Below, piece by piece: positions 9,238 to 18,385 of a stretch of DNA of 64,000 nucleotides. The notes under the pieces were generated by a model that saw only the letters and a list, made by a program, of their open reading frames with translations, was not told the origin of the DNA and did no database searches. Each line of letters begins with the position of its first letter. The first letter of the stretch is position 1. Source of the stretch: Symbiodinium sp. CCMP2592 (Eukaryota > Sar > Dinophyceae > Suessiales > Symbiodiniaceae); NCBI GenBank assembly GCA_905221615.1, contig CAJNDT010006000.1, forward strand, positions 1 to 64,000, given 5' to 3'. A program made the translations under genes and the position numbers.

Positions 9238-9935
9238 GTGAGAGAGACAGGGTCCAGTCTGTGGAGAGTGCAAGCCAGCCACACCTACATTCATTACAGC
9301 TCTGGTGGGGAGAGCAGCAACCTAGTCGAGATCAATCCCCCACGCACAAGCAGACGCCTGTACAGTGTTCTTTGTTCATACACTAAAGGAAGGCCGTACC
9401 GAGTTGTAAAGCATGTAGCTGAGGAGAACGGTATGGAAGCTTACCGTATGCTACTCAAGGAATATCAACCAACGAATCGTGCGAGATCGTTGGAGTTGTT
9501 GCACAACATTCTCAACTACAAATTCGCTCACAACAAAGGAATTGCTGAGAATATCCTCGAATATGAGGAACACATCGAGAAGTACGAGAAGGCTACTGGA
9601 GAAAAGGTACAGGAGAATTTGAAAGTATATACTCTTATTCAAGGTATGAAACCTGACGTGAAAAGGCACTTGTTGCTCAACATGGATGAGAAGACACAGT
9701 ACAATACTCTTCGTCAGTACCTTGTGAACTATGAGTCAACCGAGCGTTGGACTAACTCTTTGGCAGCCCAGCAAGGAACCCCTCACCGAACCACAACAGA
9801 CTTGATCGACAAAGGTGATGACCATGGTGGTCTTGCAGCAATGGATATCAACCAAGCATGGTACAAAGGAAAGAAAGGCTATGGCAAAGGTTATGTTCAC
9901 CATAAAGGCAAAGGTAAAGGAAAAGGCAAGAAAGT
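9238..9935 (+). CDS. gag: Copia Gag (capsid-like) in its own frame
   Basis: The recognisable Gag region begins near LYSVLCSYTKG (about residue 41) and continues through GMEAYRMLLKEYQP and ARSLELLHNILNYKF, a helical pattern of Ty1/copia capsid proteins. It ends in a Gly/Lys-rich repeat tail (KGKGKGKGK). The first 40 residues look unrelated and may be leader DNA, so the true start is doubtful. At 9918-9935 coding moves to the -1 frame, which then carries more Gly/Lys/Arg/Phe repeats and the zinc knuckle. The open continuation of this first frame to 10353 is a shadow. Confidence 0.75.
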
Positions 9936-12900
9936 GGAAAGGACTTTGGAAAAGGTTACGGCTTTGACAGCAAAGGCAAAGGTAAAGGTAAAGGTTTCGG
10001 AGGTTTTGGCAAAGGCAGAGGTCGAGGCAACTGGAAAGGCCGAGGTAGAGTTTTCAGAGGTTACAAAGGAAAAGGCAAAGGTCGAGGAAGAGGTTTCTTC
10101 AGACACAAAGGAAAAGGTAAAGGCAAAGCCCAAGCAGCTACAGGAGTGTGTCACTACTGTCATAAGTATGGACATTTCGAAGCACAGTGCAGACAGAAGA
10201 TGCGTGACATGGGTTATCAGGCCAGGAACGTTGACCTTGAAAACCAGAGCGAGCAAGCAAGCACTACAGCTACTTCAACTCAGGCCCCTTCGTCATCCAA
10301 CAAGACCTCAACAAGCCAAAGCCAAGCAAGCCAAGGAACCAAAAGACCAGTGATTAGGATGGTCTCCATGTACCACATGGGAGACGAGCCCACAAGCTTT
10401 CCGGAGGAATTCGAGATGAGCGAGAACTCTGAAGAGATAGAGATTGAGTACTTCGGAAGAGTTTTGCGGGTTGTTGGTGAAGAAGTTCAGGAAGAGAGGA
10501 GTGAGACAGAAGAGTTTTGGATTGGTGATGAAGATGATGAGTTTCAGGACTGTGATGAGGTGAGTGATGATGAATGGTTGCAATGGCATCTAGAAGGAAC
10601 TCCGATAGGAACTCAGGATCGTGGATACTACTTTGAGTGTCCCAATGGATGTCATGAAACACCGTGGCACCCAAACATGCAGGAATGTGAGAACGGATGT
10701 CACCATCCTCCTAGAAGGAACAGAGTAGAGAGAACAGCACCCTCAAGGACCATCACCAGGTTTGCGCGTGCAGCAAGGAACGCAAGAAGTCGAGAAATCG
10801 AGGTCGTGCTGGATTCAGGAGCCGACATTTCGTTGGCACCGATGTGGATGAAGAAGTATGGAAGAAAGGCACCCAACACTACCAAGGTAGTTTTGCGAGA
10901 TGCACAAGGATCTCGGATTAAGGTTTCAGATCAAAGGATCATTGAAGTTGAGTTTCGGGATGTTCAAGGAAACATTGTGAAGGTTGAAGAAGTGTTCTTG
11001 ATTTCATCGGTTGTGCACCCTCTTTTGGCAGTAGGGAAACTGTTGAAGAAAGGCTGGGAGTTCAGAGATGGAACAGCAACAGGCACTTTCCTAACAGAAG
11101 GAACAACCAAGATCGCAGTGAACTACAACAACAACTCACTTACAACAAAAGCCGTTGTGAGAGCAGTCAACTGGGAAGCAGAAGCAAAACCTATCCCTAT
11201 GTACTTGTGCGAGAACTTGAAGGAACTCATTGAAGAACAGCGTGTAGGTTGGACCAACTGGCGAGACCCTTACCAAGTCCACTTCAGCCTAGGAACCTCA
11301 GAACACGTTGATACTTACTTGATGTTTCCACCAGGAAAGTTCGCATATCGAGCAGTGCTTATTGAGGATGATGATCAGTGGTATTTGTTGCATCACAGCA
11401 TCATGTTTGAGGAACTTGAAGAACCGTTTGGAACAATCTTCGATGGCAGTAAGGAATACCGCACGCTTACGCTAGTATCGCTCAAGGAATTTCCGCTGAA
11501 CCTCATAGGCACCCCCAAGGAAGATGAGGATCGAAAGATGTTTGAAGAGTACACTGAGGATGCATGGTCAATCAGCATGGATGGCACTACACTCACGAGG
11601 TACCATAACTCGTTGAGAAAGACTTTGTTCAATCCTCGAGATACCAATGACATTCCAGTAGACATTGGAAACCTCAAGCCAGACAGGTACACGTATGGAG
11701 AAGAACCGATCAATAAGGATTTCTTTGAGGATGACAAGTTCTGGACTTTGGATGAGCCTCACAGAGACCCAGAACCACTAGGAGGTTTATCCTGGACAGG
11801 ACGGAGTGTATTCGAACTCATTGAACCAGTGAACCCCAAGGCCAGAAGACCAAAACAGAAGGTTCATCAACTGGACACGATCCCAGAACAGGAAGAAGAA
11901 CAGGAAGAGACCTCAGAGGCCCAAGCACCAGCACACAGGCATGAACTGGCAGGAGAATTGTCTTTTACATTCAACGGTCATGAGTACAACCAGCAGAACA
12001 GCCTCAAGGCCCTGAGAGAGTTGTGCAAGGAACTAGGAGTCTCAAAAGCTGGCTCTAAGCAAGAGATTCTCAGAAGGCTCAGTAGATCCATTATGGAAGC
12101 AGAAAGGCATATGGAACTTGTTTCAGGCCAGAAGAAGTACAAAGAGTTTCTAGAAGCTGAACCTCTGAAGGTACCCAAACAGCCAAAGCCGGAGGAAGTC
12201 GCAGTGCATAATCTCACACACTTACCTTATGCATCGTGGTGTCCGACGTGTGTAGCATGCAAAGGAAAAGAGTCTCCACACCTTCGTGAGAACCCAGAGA
12301 AGGAAAGATCTTCAAGACCAACTTTCTGTATGGATTTCTGTTTTACAGGAACAAGTCATGATGAGGCACCAGCGGCAGTAAGTCTTGTGTGTGTTGATTC
12401 TTGGAGTAGGAACATGGTCTGTATCCCGACAGCATCTAAAGGAAAAGATCTTGTAGAGCACCTTTGCGAAGGAGTGACCTACTTGAGTACTCAGCTTGGA
12501 TATGGAACCATTAACTTGAAGGCAGACAACGAAGGAACAATGATGAAGCTGAAGCAGGTCATCCAGAAGCAGCGAGCAGCTTTAGGTCTAGGAACAGTCT
12601 TGCAGGATGCAGTCAGTGGCCAGAAGGAAACCAACGGCATGGCAGAGAGAGCAATCCAGACCATTAGGAGACAAGGAACAACCCTGATTAGGCACCTTGA
12701 ACACAGAACAGGAACATATATTGCTCATACTCATCCAATCTTCAGTTGGGCTTTCAGGCACTCGGCATGGACCTTGAACAGGTACCATCGCCATTCCTCC
12801 ACAGGAATGACTCCGTATGAATTTATGGCAGGAAGGCCTTATGAGGGCCAACTCGCCGAATTTGGCGAATCACTTTTGGTTTTGACCAATCGTTCAGGAA

Positions 12901-15900
12901 CACGTGGCAATAGGAAAGGTGACCCTATTTGGTTGAGAGGAGTGTTTTTAGGAAAAACGGACAACAACCTCTTCATCACATGGCACATGGACGGCATCAA
13001 GACAAGCCGTAGCGCAAAACGTTGCTTGGAACACTTCGACGTGAAAGGAATAAGTAGCGTAGGAATTCATACTTGGGAAGTGAAGCACACTACACTGGCA
13101 ACAAGGAACATTCCCAGGAAGAATATTCCAGGACCAATTGCAGAGGCGCCACCTGTCATGGATGGAGCAACTCAGGAACAGTCGGTTGAGGACTCGGCAC
13201 CTTCCGCACCTTCAGGACCGATCGCAGGACCGATTGTCATCCAAGGCGGGGACTCTGCAGGGAAGTCAGGACCTACTAGGACAACCTACCTAGAGAGCAA
13301 AGCGAAGCAGGCACAGAGCAAGAGAAAAGCAGAAGAAGAACTTGAGCAGGAATACGACCAAAACAAACACGACGAAGCAGCTTCAGACCCAACGTCTTCT
13401 AGTAGCAGCAGTAAGGAAATGGACGCAGCCTCAGAAGAAGAACTCATCCCAGACAGCGCAATGGCAAGTGAGCTTCTTTCAGCTAGAGGACCAGCACCTC
13501 TTAGGAAAATGGAATTTGACGATGTAGGAACAGGTTCCAAGATCCCGAAGATTGATTCTCCGAAGAAGAAGTACCCTCCGTTCAACGTAGGAAGAGTATT
13601 TGAGCACAATGATGAAGAACTACCTGAAGCAGAACCAGGTACAGAGGACATTTTCTGGGAAGATTCATATTCGGACATTGGCGATTCCGATGAGGAACAA
13701 GACATCTTCAAGAGCGAAGATTCTGGACCTCCAGAAGTTGCAGAAGCCCAGTTGCAGGAACTGGATCGTGAGGCGATGCTCACAGAAATCAACAGACTCA
13801 CCGAGATGAAGGCACTGGCAAGGAAACCCTTGCAAGAACTCGAGAGAGAAGAGGAGAGAGAGACAGAAGAAGAAGAGAGCAACCAAGGAACAAAGTGGTT
13901 GACGACGAAATTCGTCTTCGATTGGCGATTCAGGAACGGCCGATGGATGCGGAGAGCTAGGTTAGTAGCGAGAGAGTTCAAAGGAGCAGAAGTAAGGAAC
14001 GACACGTTTAGCCCAGCGACGAGCGCATCGTTGGTGAGACTTATCCCTATCTTGGGATTACAACAGGAACATTCCCTGTACTCCATTGATGTCAAGGACG
14101 CATTCTTGCAGGTACCACAAAGGACCCGATGTGCATGTCAATTCCCAAAGGAATATGTGGATCTGTTTGGCGACCAGGACCCCAGTTGTAGGAACGAAGG
14201 TTTGTTACTGCTGAGAGTACTTCCAGGACAGCGAGATGCAGCACTACTATGGAGCGATCATTTTGCAGGAACCCTCAAAGAGCAGAACTTTGATAGGAGC
14301 AAAGCTTGCCCTACTTTGTTTCGTGACGACAGGAACAGCATACTTGTTGTGCATGTAGATGACATTCAGGCAGCAGGGAAAACAAGGCACCTAGAGCCCA
14401 AGCTAGGAAAGCTAGGAGAAACCTACGAGCTAAAGGTTGAAGGCCCCTTCTTGACAGAGCAGGAACTTGAGGTAGGAGAGTCACACCAGACAATCCGATT
14501 CCTTAAAAGGAAATTCAGCTACCACAATCACGAGCTCCACATCACGAGTGACCCGAAGTATCTTGTGAAGCTTAAGGAAGAACTGAAGCTTACCAGCAAA
14601 GCCTCGAAGCCAACTCCGTGCACCCAAGAGTCGCAGGAACAGGACAACACTCAGACCTTGAACCAGGAACAAGCGGCATCGTTCAGGAAAAGCGTTGGCA
14701 TACTCTTGTATGTCAGTCAGGATCGCCCTGACGTGCAGTTTGCCGTGAGAGGTTTGGCCTCCAAGATGTCGGAACCAACACATGGTTCTTGGAAACACTT
14801 AGTCCACCTAGTGCAGTACATGTCGAGAACTGAAGGATACCATTTAGTGTACAGGAAAACGCCTAGAGGACTCAGTAATCTCCATGAATCCATCAGGAAT
14901 GGTAACTACGACTTTACAGGAATAAGGCCCAAGGAACACCACCTTTTGGAAGTCTTCAGCGATTCAGATTGGGCAGGAAAGAAGGACACAAGGCGCTCAA
15001 CATCTTCAGGAATTGTTTGCCTAGACGGTCAGTGCATTTACTCCTTTTCTAGGAACCAGAAGTCGGTTAGCTTGAGCAGTGGTGAAGCAGAGTACTACGC
15101 AGGAGCGTCAGCAGCGTCAGATTCTATATTGTTGAAGGAAGCAGTAGAATTCTTGACCAGGAAACAATGCAAGGTACACTTGTACATGGATTCTTCTGCA
15201 GCTAGAGGAATTATTACAAGGCAAGGTGTAGGAAGAGTCAAGCATTTGCAGATCAGGACCCTCTTTCTTCAAGACCTCCACAAAGAAGGAACAATTAGTG
15301 TTCACCCAGTAGGAACCAAGGAGAACACAGCCGACATAGGTACCAAGCCCCTTTCAGCGAAACGTATCAGACTGTTGTTGCACTGGCTAGGTTTTCAAAC
15401 CAGCGAGAACGAACCAGTAGGCAGAGAAGAGCTCAAGGAACACAAGGCCCAAACACAAGCTAAAGCAGTTGTAAGAATGATCAAGAGCCCAGGAACTTTG
15501 TCTTTTGCAGCTTTGTTGTTTGCAGGAATTTCAGGTATTTCAGACAGTCTTCAGATTCAGAGTTTCAAGGAACAGTGTTTTGAGAGTTGTGTTCAGGAAG
15601 AAGAGTTTCAGCCAGACTTTCAGGAACATGTTTTCTGTTGTGCAAGTGCATGTGAGCAGGACGGCATGTGCAGTGACACGAGTGCATGTGAGCTAGGAAC
15701 GTCTGCAGGAACAGCGCATGGAACAACATGTTGTGAGATGCTTTCGCAGCTCAAGGAACTCTGCGGAACACTCGCGGAACGCTCAGGTATCCAGGAACTA
15801 GTTCGCCCGGTAGCAGAAGGTCAAGGAACCTTAGAACGACAGAGTCAAGGAACCTTAGCAGCCATGGAACCAAGCGCGAGTTCGAGCAAGAACACAGCGG

Positions 15901-17894
15901 AAGTTTTCAAGGAACTGGAAATTTTGAAGGAAGCGGCGACAGCCTTAAGGAACGCTTCTGATGAAAGGAACTTGATCGCGGAGTCGATCAGGAAGAACAC
16001 AGAGGAAGCTGCGCGTTTGCGCAAAAGCCAGGAACACGTGGCTGGTTGTGTGGAGTCCTTGACAGGACAAATCTACGACGTCAAGCACCAGGTTCAGGAA
16101 ATGGCCGAACAGAACGACAGAGACCGGCAACAAGTCAAGGAACACATGGCCTTCGTCCTAGGTACATGTGACGCCGTAAAGGAACAGCTGAACCAGATGA
16201 TGCAGGACTTCTACGAGCAGCAGCAAGAGGAACAAGAAGAAGAGGAAGAAGACGAAGAAGAACAAAGGAAAAGAGAAGCCAAGGACCGAGAACTAGAAGG
16301 TGAACTACGTCGTGAAGGACACGGACAAGGAACAGCACCGTCGAGAGCTACGTCACCTACGTCCCAGGAAAGGAAGGAATATTCGGACCGAGGCTACTTC
16401 GAGGGCATCCAGGAACGAGAGCAGGAAGCCGGCAACGAGAACGAGGCCTACGTCAACAGCTACGTTGGAGGAGAAGATCCCGGGGAGTACCCCGATGAAG
16501 GAACAGCAGCAGCAGCAGCAGAAGAGGAAGAAAGTGAGGAAGCAAAGGAAGAGAGAAGAAAGAAGAAGATCGCGGAGATCAACGCCAAAAGCAAGCAAAG
16601 GCTCAAGGAAAAGGAAGAGGAGAAGAAGCTCTTTCCGTACCCCTACGACTACGCCAGCGAATGGAAGGAATACTCCGAGAACGGCGAGATCTACAGGCAA
16701 CACAGAGTTACAGGAGAAAAGCAGTGGGTCGACAAGGACTACACGTACAAGCACGAGAAAGGAACAAAAGGAAAGAAGGAAGGAAAAGGAAAAGGAAAGC
16801 CAAAGGCAAGAGCAGAAAGCACAGGATTTCGACCTCGAGATGAAGATGATCGCAAATACTGGGAAGAACAGGACAGGATCTCAAAGGAACAGAGAGAAGC
16901 AAAAGCAAAAGCAGAAGAGGAGAAGAAGGCAAAAGAGGAGCAGATTGCCAAAGCAAGGTTGATTCTGGAAGCGGCAGCAGAAGAGCAGGAGAAGAGAGAC
17001 AAGGAAGCAGCAAGGCAGGAAGCAGCCGCAGCCGCCGAGAGAAGGCGAGAGGTAGAAGCAGCAGCCAAAGCCAAGGCAGAGAGAGAAGCAAAGGAAAAGG
17101 AGGAGACCGAAGCAGCAGCAGCAAAGGAGGCAGAGGAGAAAGCAGCAACCGCAGCAGCCAAAGAGGAGAAGGAAAGAAAGGAGCAGGAGAAGAAAAGAAA
17201 GGAGAAGGAAGCCAGGAAGAAGAGAGAGGAAGATCAAAAGGCAGCGTCAGCGTACATTGCCAAGAAGGAAGCAGAAAAGAAGGCAGCAGCAACAACAGCA
17301 ACAGGATCAGGTGAAGCAGACAGGATCCAGAAGCTTGAAGAAATGATGAAGGAGATGATGAAGGAACGCAAAGAGGATAAAGAAAGGATTGCAAGCCTTA
17401 CACAGGAGCTTGAGAGCAGAGGATCAGCAGCCGGGTCGCAGGCACCCACAGAACCAGACACAACACCAGCAAAGGAAGAGGAGAAGCCAGAAGCAAAAGG
17501 AACAGGAAAAGCAACAGGAAAGGAGCCACCGAACGTCACACAGCACAAGCAGAAGGAAGAAGACAAGGACGACCCAGAACTGTCCGCCAAAGGACCAGTG
17601 AACGAAGCATCGTTCATGAAAGGAAAAGGAAAAGGAGAGTTTGAAGGAAACTGGTTTGCAGTCTACAGTTTCCAGAACAGGAAATACCAGTGGAAGTGGA
17701 ACGAAGCCAAGACACAGTGGTACTGGTATTCAGGATCAAAGGAAACAGGTTGGAAAGCAGCGTCAAAGGACAAGCAAGGAAAAGAAAAGTGCAAAGCGCA
17801 AGCAAAGATGAAAGAAGAGTGGCTAAAGGAACAGCTTCAAGACCAGAAGGAAGCTAAAGACAGCGAAGAGGAAGGCGAAGTAACCTTCCAGTGA
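9918..17894 (+). CDS. pol: Copia Pol polyprotein with long C-terminal extension
   Basis: The frame opens right after a TAA at 9915. Residues are numbered from codon 10146. The zinc knuckle (CHYCHKYGHFEAQC, pattern CX2CX4HX4C) is at the start. Next come the protease active site DSGA (223), a SAP-like helix pair (620-649), the integrase zinc site HNLTH...CPTC (688 on) and the integrase triad D730, D794, E834. Reverse transcriptase carries the catalytic HVDD at 1403-1406, and RNase H starts near SDSDWAG (1606). After about residue 1755 comes an extension unusual for Copia: a short hydrophobic stretch, a Cys-rich block, Lys/Glu/Ala coiled coil and two Trp/Tyr-rich segments resembling WW modules. 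The polyprotein would be matured by its own protease. No internal stop or frameshift is visible. Confidence 0.9.
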   Translation, partial: RKRQESGKDFGKGYGFDSKGKGKGKGFGGFGKGRGRGNWKGRGRVFRGYKGKGKGRGRGFFRHKGKGKGKAQAATGVCHYCHKYGHFEAQCRQKMRDMGYQARNVDLENQSEQASTTATSTQAPSSSNKTSTSQSQASQGTKRPVIRMVSMYHMGDEPTSFPEEFEMSENSEEIEIEYFGRVLRVVGEEVQEERSETEEFWIGDEDDEFQDCDEVSDDEWLQWHLEGTPIGTQDRGYYFECPNGCHETPWHPNMQECENGCHHPPRRNRVERTAPSRTITRFARAARNARSREIEVVLDSGADISLAPMWMKKYGRKAPNTTKVVLRDAQGSRIKVSDQRIIEVEFRDVQGNIVKVEEVFLISSVVHPLLAVGKLLKKGWEFRDGTATGTFLTEGTTKIAVNYNNNSLTTKAVVRAVNWEAEAKPIPMYLCENLKELIEEQRVGWTNWRDPYQVHFSLGTSEHVDTYLMFPPGKFAYRAVLIEDDDQWYLLHHSIMFEELEEPFGTIFDGSKEYRTLTLVSLKEFPLNLIGTPKEDEDRKMFEEYTEDAWSISMDGTTLTRYHNSLRKTLFNPRDTNDIPVDIGNLKPDRYTYGEEPINKDFFEDDKFWTLDEPHRDPEPLGGLSWTGRSVFELIEPVNPKARRPKQKVHQLDTIPEQEEEQEETSEAQAPAHRHELAGELSFTFNGHEYNQQNSLKALRELCKELGVSKAGSKQEILRRLSRSIMEAERHMELVSGQKKYKEFLEAEPLKVPKQPKPEEVAVHNLTHLPYASWCPTCVACKGKESPHLRENPEKERSSRPTFCMDFCFTGTSHDEAPAAVSLVCVDSWSRNMVCIPTASKGKDLVEHLCEGVTYLSTQLGYGTINLKADNEGTMMKLKQVIQKQRAALGLGTVLQDAVSGQKETNGMAERAIQTIRRQGTTLIRHLEHRTGTYIAHTHPIFSWAFRHSAWTLNRYHRHSSTGMTPYEFMAGRPYEGQLAEFGESLLVLTNRSGTRGNRKGDPIWLRGVFLGKTDNNLFITWHMDGIKTSRSAKRCLEHFDVKGISSVGIHTWEVKHTTLATRNIPRKNIPGPIAEAPPVMDGATQEQSVEDSAPSAPSGPIAGPIVIQGGDSAGKSGPTRTTYLESKAKQAQSKRKAEEELEQEYDQNKHDEAASDPTSSSSSSKEMDAASEEELIPDSAMASELLSARGPAPLRKMEFDDVGTGSKIPKIDSPKKKYPPFNVGRVFEHNDEELPEAEPGTEDIFWEDSYSDIGDSDEEQDIFKSEDSGPPEVAEAQLQELDREAMLTEINRLTEMKALARKPLQELEREEERETEEEESNQGTKWLTTKFVFDWRFRNGRWMRRARLVAREFKGAEVRNDTFSPATSASLVRLIPILGLQQEHSLYSIDVKDAFLQVPQRTRCACQFPKEYVDLFGDQDPSCRNEGLLLLRVLPGQRDAALLWSDHFAGTLKEQNFDRSKACPTLFRDDRNSILVVHVDDIQAAGKTRHLEPKLGKLGETYELKVEGPFLTEQELEVGESHQTIRFLKRKFSYHNHELHITSDPKYLVKLKEELKLTSKASKPTPCTQESQEQDNTQTLNQEQAASFRKSVGILLYVSQDRPDVQFAVRGLASKMSEPTHGSWKHLVHLVQYMSRTEGYHLVYRKTPRGLSNLHESIRNGNYDFTGIRPKEHHLLEVFSDSDWAGKKDTRRSTSSGIVCLDGQCIYSFSRNQKSVSLSSGEAEYYAGASAASDSILLKEAVEFLTRKQCKVHLYMDSSAARGIITRQGVGRVKHLQIRTLFLQDLHKEGTISVHPVGTKENTADIGTKPLSAKRIRLLLHWLGFQTSENEPVGREELKEHKAQTQAKAVVRMIKSPGTLSFAALLFAGISGISDSLQIQSFKEQCFESCVQEEEFQPDFQEHVFCCASACEQDGMCSDTSACELGTSAGTAHGTTCCEMLSQLKELCGTLAERSGIQELVRPVAEGQGTLERQSQGTLAAMEPSASSSKNTAEVFKELEILKEAATALRNASDERNLIAESIRKNTEEAARLRKSQEHVAGCVESLTGQIYDVKHQVQEMAEQNDRDRQQVKEHMAFVLGTCDAVKEQLNQMMQDFYEQQQEEQEEEEEDEEEQRKREAKDRELEGELRREGHGQGTAPSRATSPTSQERKEYSDRGYFEGIQEREQEAGNENEAYVNSYVGGEDPGEYPDEGTAAAAAEEEESEEAKEERRKKKIAEINAKSKQRLKEKEEEKKLFPYPYDYASEWKEYSENGEIYRQHRVTGEKQWVDKDYTYKHEKGTKGKKEGKGKGKPKARAESTGFRPRDEDDRKYWEEQDRISKEQREAKAKAEEEKKAKEEQIAKARLILEAAAEEQEKRDKEAARQEAAAAAERRREVEAAAKAKAEREAKEKEETEAAAAKEAEEKAATAAAKEEKERKEQEKKRKEKEARKKREEDQKAASAYIAKKEAEKKAAATTATGSGEADRIQKLEEMMKEMMKERKEDKERIASLTQELESRGSAAGSQAPTEPDTTPAKEEEKPEAKGTGKATGKEPPNVTQHKQKEEDKDDPELSAKGPVNEASFMKGKGKGEFEGNWFAVYSFQNRKYQWKWNEAKTQWYWYSGSKETGWKAASKDKQGKEKCKAQAKMKEEWLKEQLQDQKEAKDSEEEGEVTFQ
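12003..12092 (+). other. SAP-like DNA-binding motif within Pol
   Basis: The segment LKALRELCKELGVSKAG with a following QEILRRLSR matches the SAP helix-extension-helix pattern (L..L...c..lgl..sG.K..L..Rl). SAP modules bind AT-rich or scaffold DNA in chromatin proteins. Here the module sits just before the integrase zinc site, where it could help target-site tethering. That role is inference. Confidence 0.55.
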
Positions 17895-18345
17895 AGCAAA
17901 GGAACCACGAGCAGTACTGAGGCCAGAGAGCCGAGGAAAGAAGCAGCAGGACACAGGAACCGTGGCACAGCCCTTTTTGTTTCTGTGGTGATCTAGGTAA
18001 AGTGCAGGAACGTCTTTTGTACAGTCGAGCAACCTTGGAGAGGATTGCGAGTGAACGTGCGCATACGTTTGCGATGAGGAACAGTGTTTGTTTTGCAAGT
18101 GAAAAGGAACTGCAGCGTGTTTACTGTTTGTCAAGGAAAAGTCGGAGTCACCTCAGTCGAGGAACTTTCGCTAACTCCGAAGGCGGGGTGTTAAACATTC
18201 TGCCAGGAACAGTAACACAGCTAGTGCAGTACAGTTAATGTACAGGAACAGCCGTCACGCACACGCGACGTGCAGGCTCGAGACCCCAGGACACACCGTG
18301 CCCAGGAACAAAAGTGTCCGACAGTCTTTGTGGGTAGGAACCCTT
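17895..18345 (+). repeat. 3' noncoding region with ten AGGAAC motifs
   Basis: Exact AGGAAC occurs at 17900, 17955, 18006, 18077, 18105, 18160, 18205, 18244, 18304 and 18336, a spacing of 28-71 bases. The region encodes nothing I recognise. By chance a 6-mer would be expected about 0.1 times here. The motif is equally dense in the upstream pol gene and drops out after 18341, so it marks the element and not the neighbourhood. Confidence 0.85.
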
Positions 18346-18385
18346 AGTGAAGCCCGTTCTTTAACAGCGCAGGGAGGCGGCACCT

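Larger units (their letters stand above)
9238..18345 (+). mobile_element. Copia-type (Ty1/copia) retroelement
   Basis: The order Gag zinc knuckle, aspartic protease, integrase, reverse transcriptase, RNase H is diagnostic of Ty1/copia elements, because integrase precedes RT. The coding part runs to 17894. The right limit is placed at about 18345, where the dense AGGAAC motif stops abruptly and the DIRS-like gene begins. The left limit is uncertain; Gag-like similarity starts around 9355. I found neither terminal repeats nor a clear primer-binding site by eye. The pol frame is uninterrupted, so the copy is young or under selection. Confidence 0.85.

Noticed and set aside
9918-9942. Canonical -1 slippery heptamer at the Gag-Pol junction
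   Set aside because: None of the runs (gaaaagg, agaaagt, ggaaagg) has X-XXY-YYZ phasing in the Gag frame.
13286-14095. 269-codon open frame on the minus strand opposite Copia RT
   Set aside because: It is Ser/Leu-rich and mirrors the Glu/Lys-rich pol frame, which has all catalytic motifs. It is a shadow.
16300-17394. Long alternate-frame and minus-strand frames over the Pol extension
   Set aside because: The purine-rich Lys/Glu repeats keep all frames open. Only the pol register continues from known domains.
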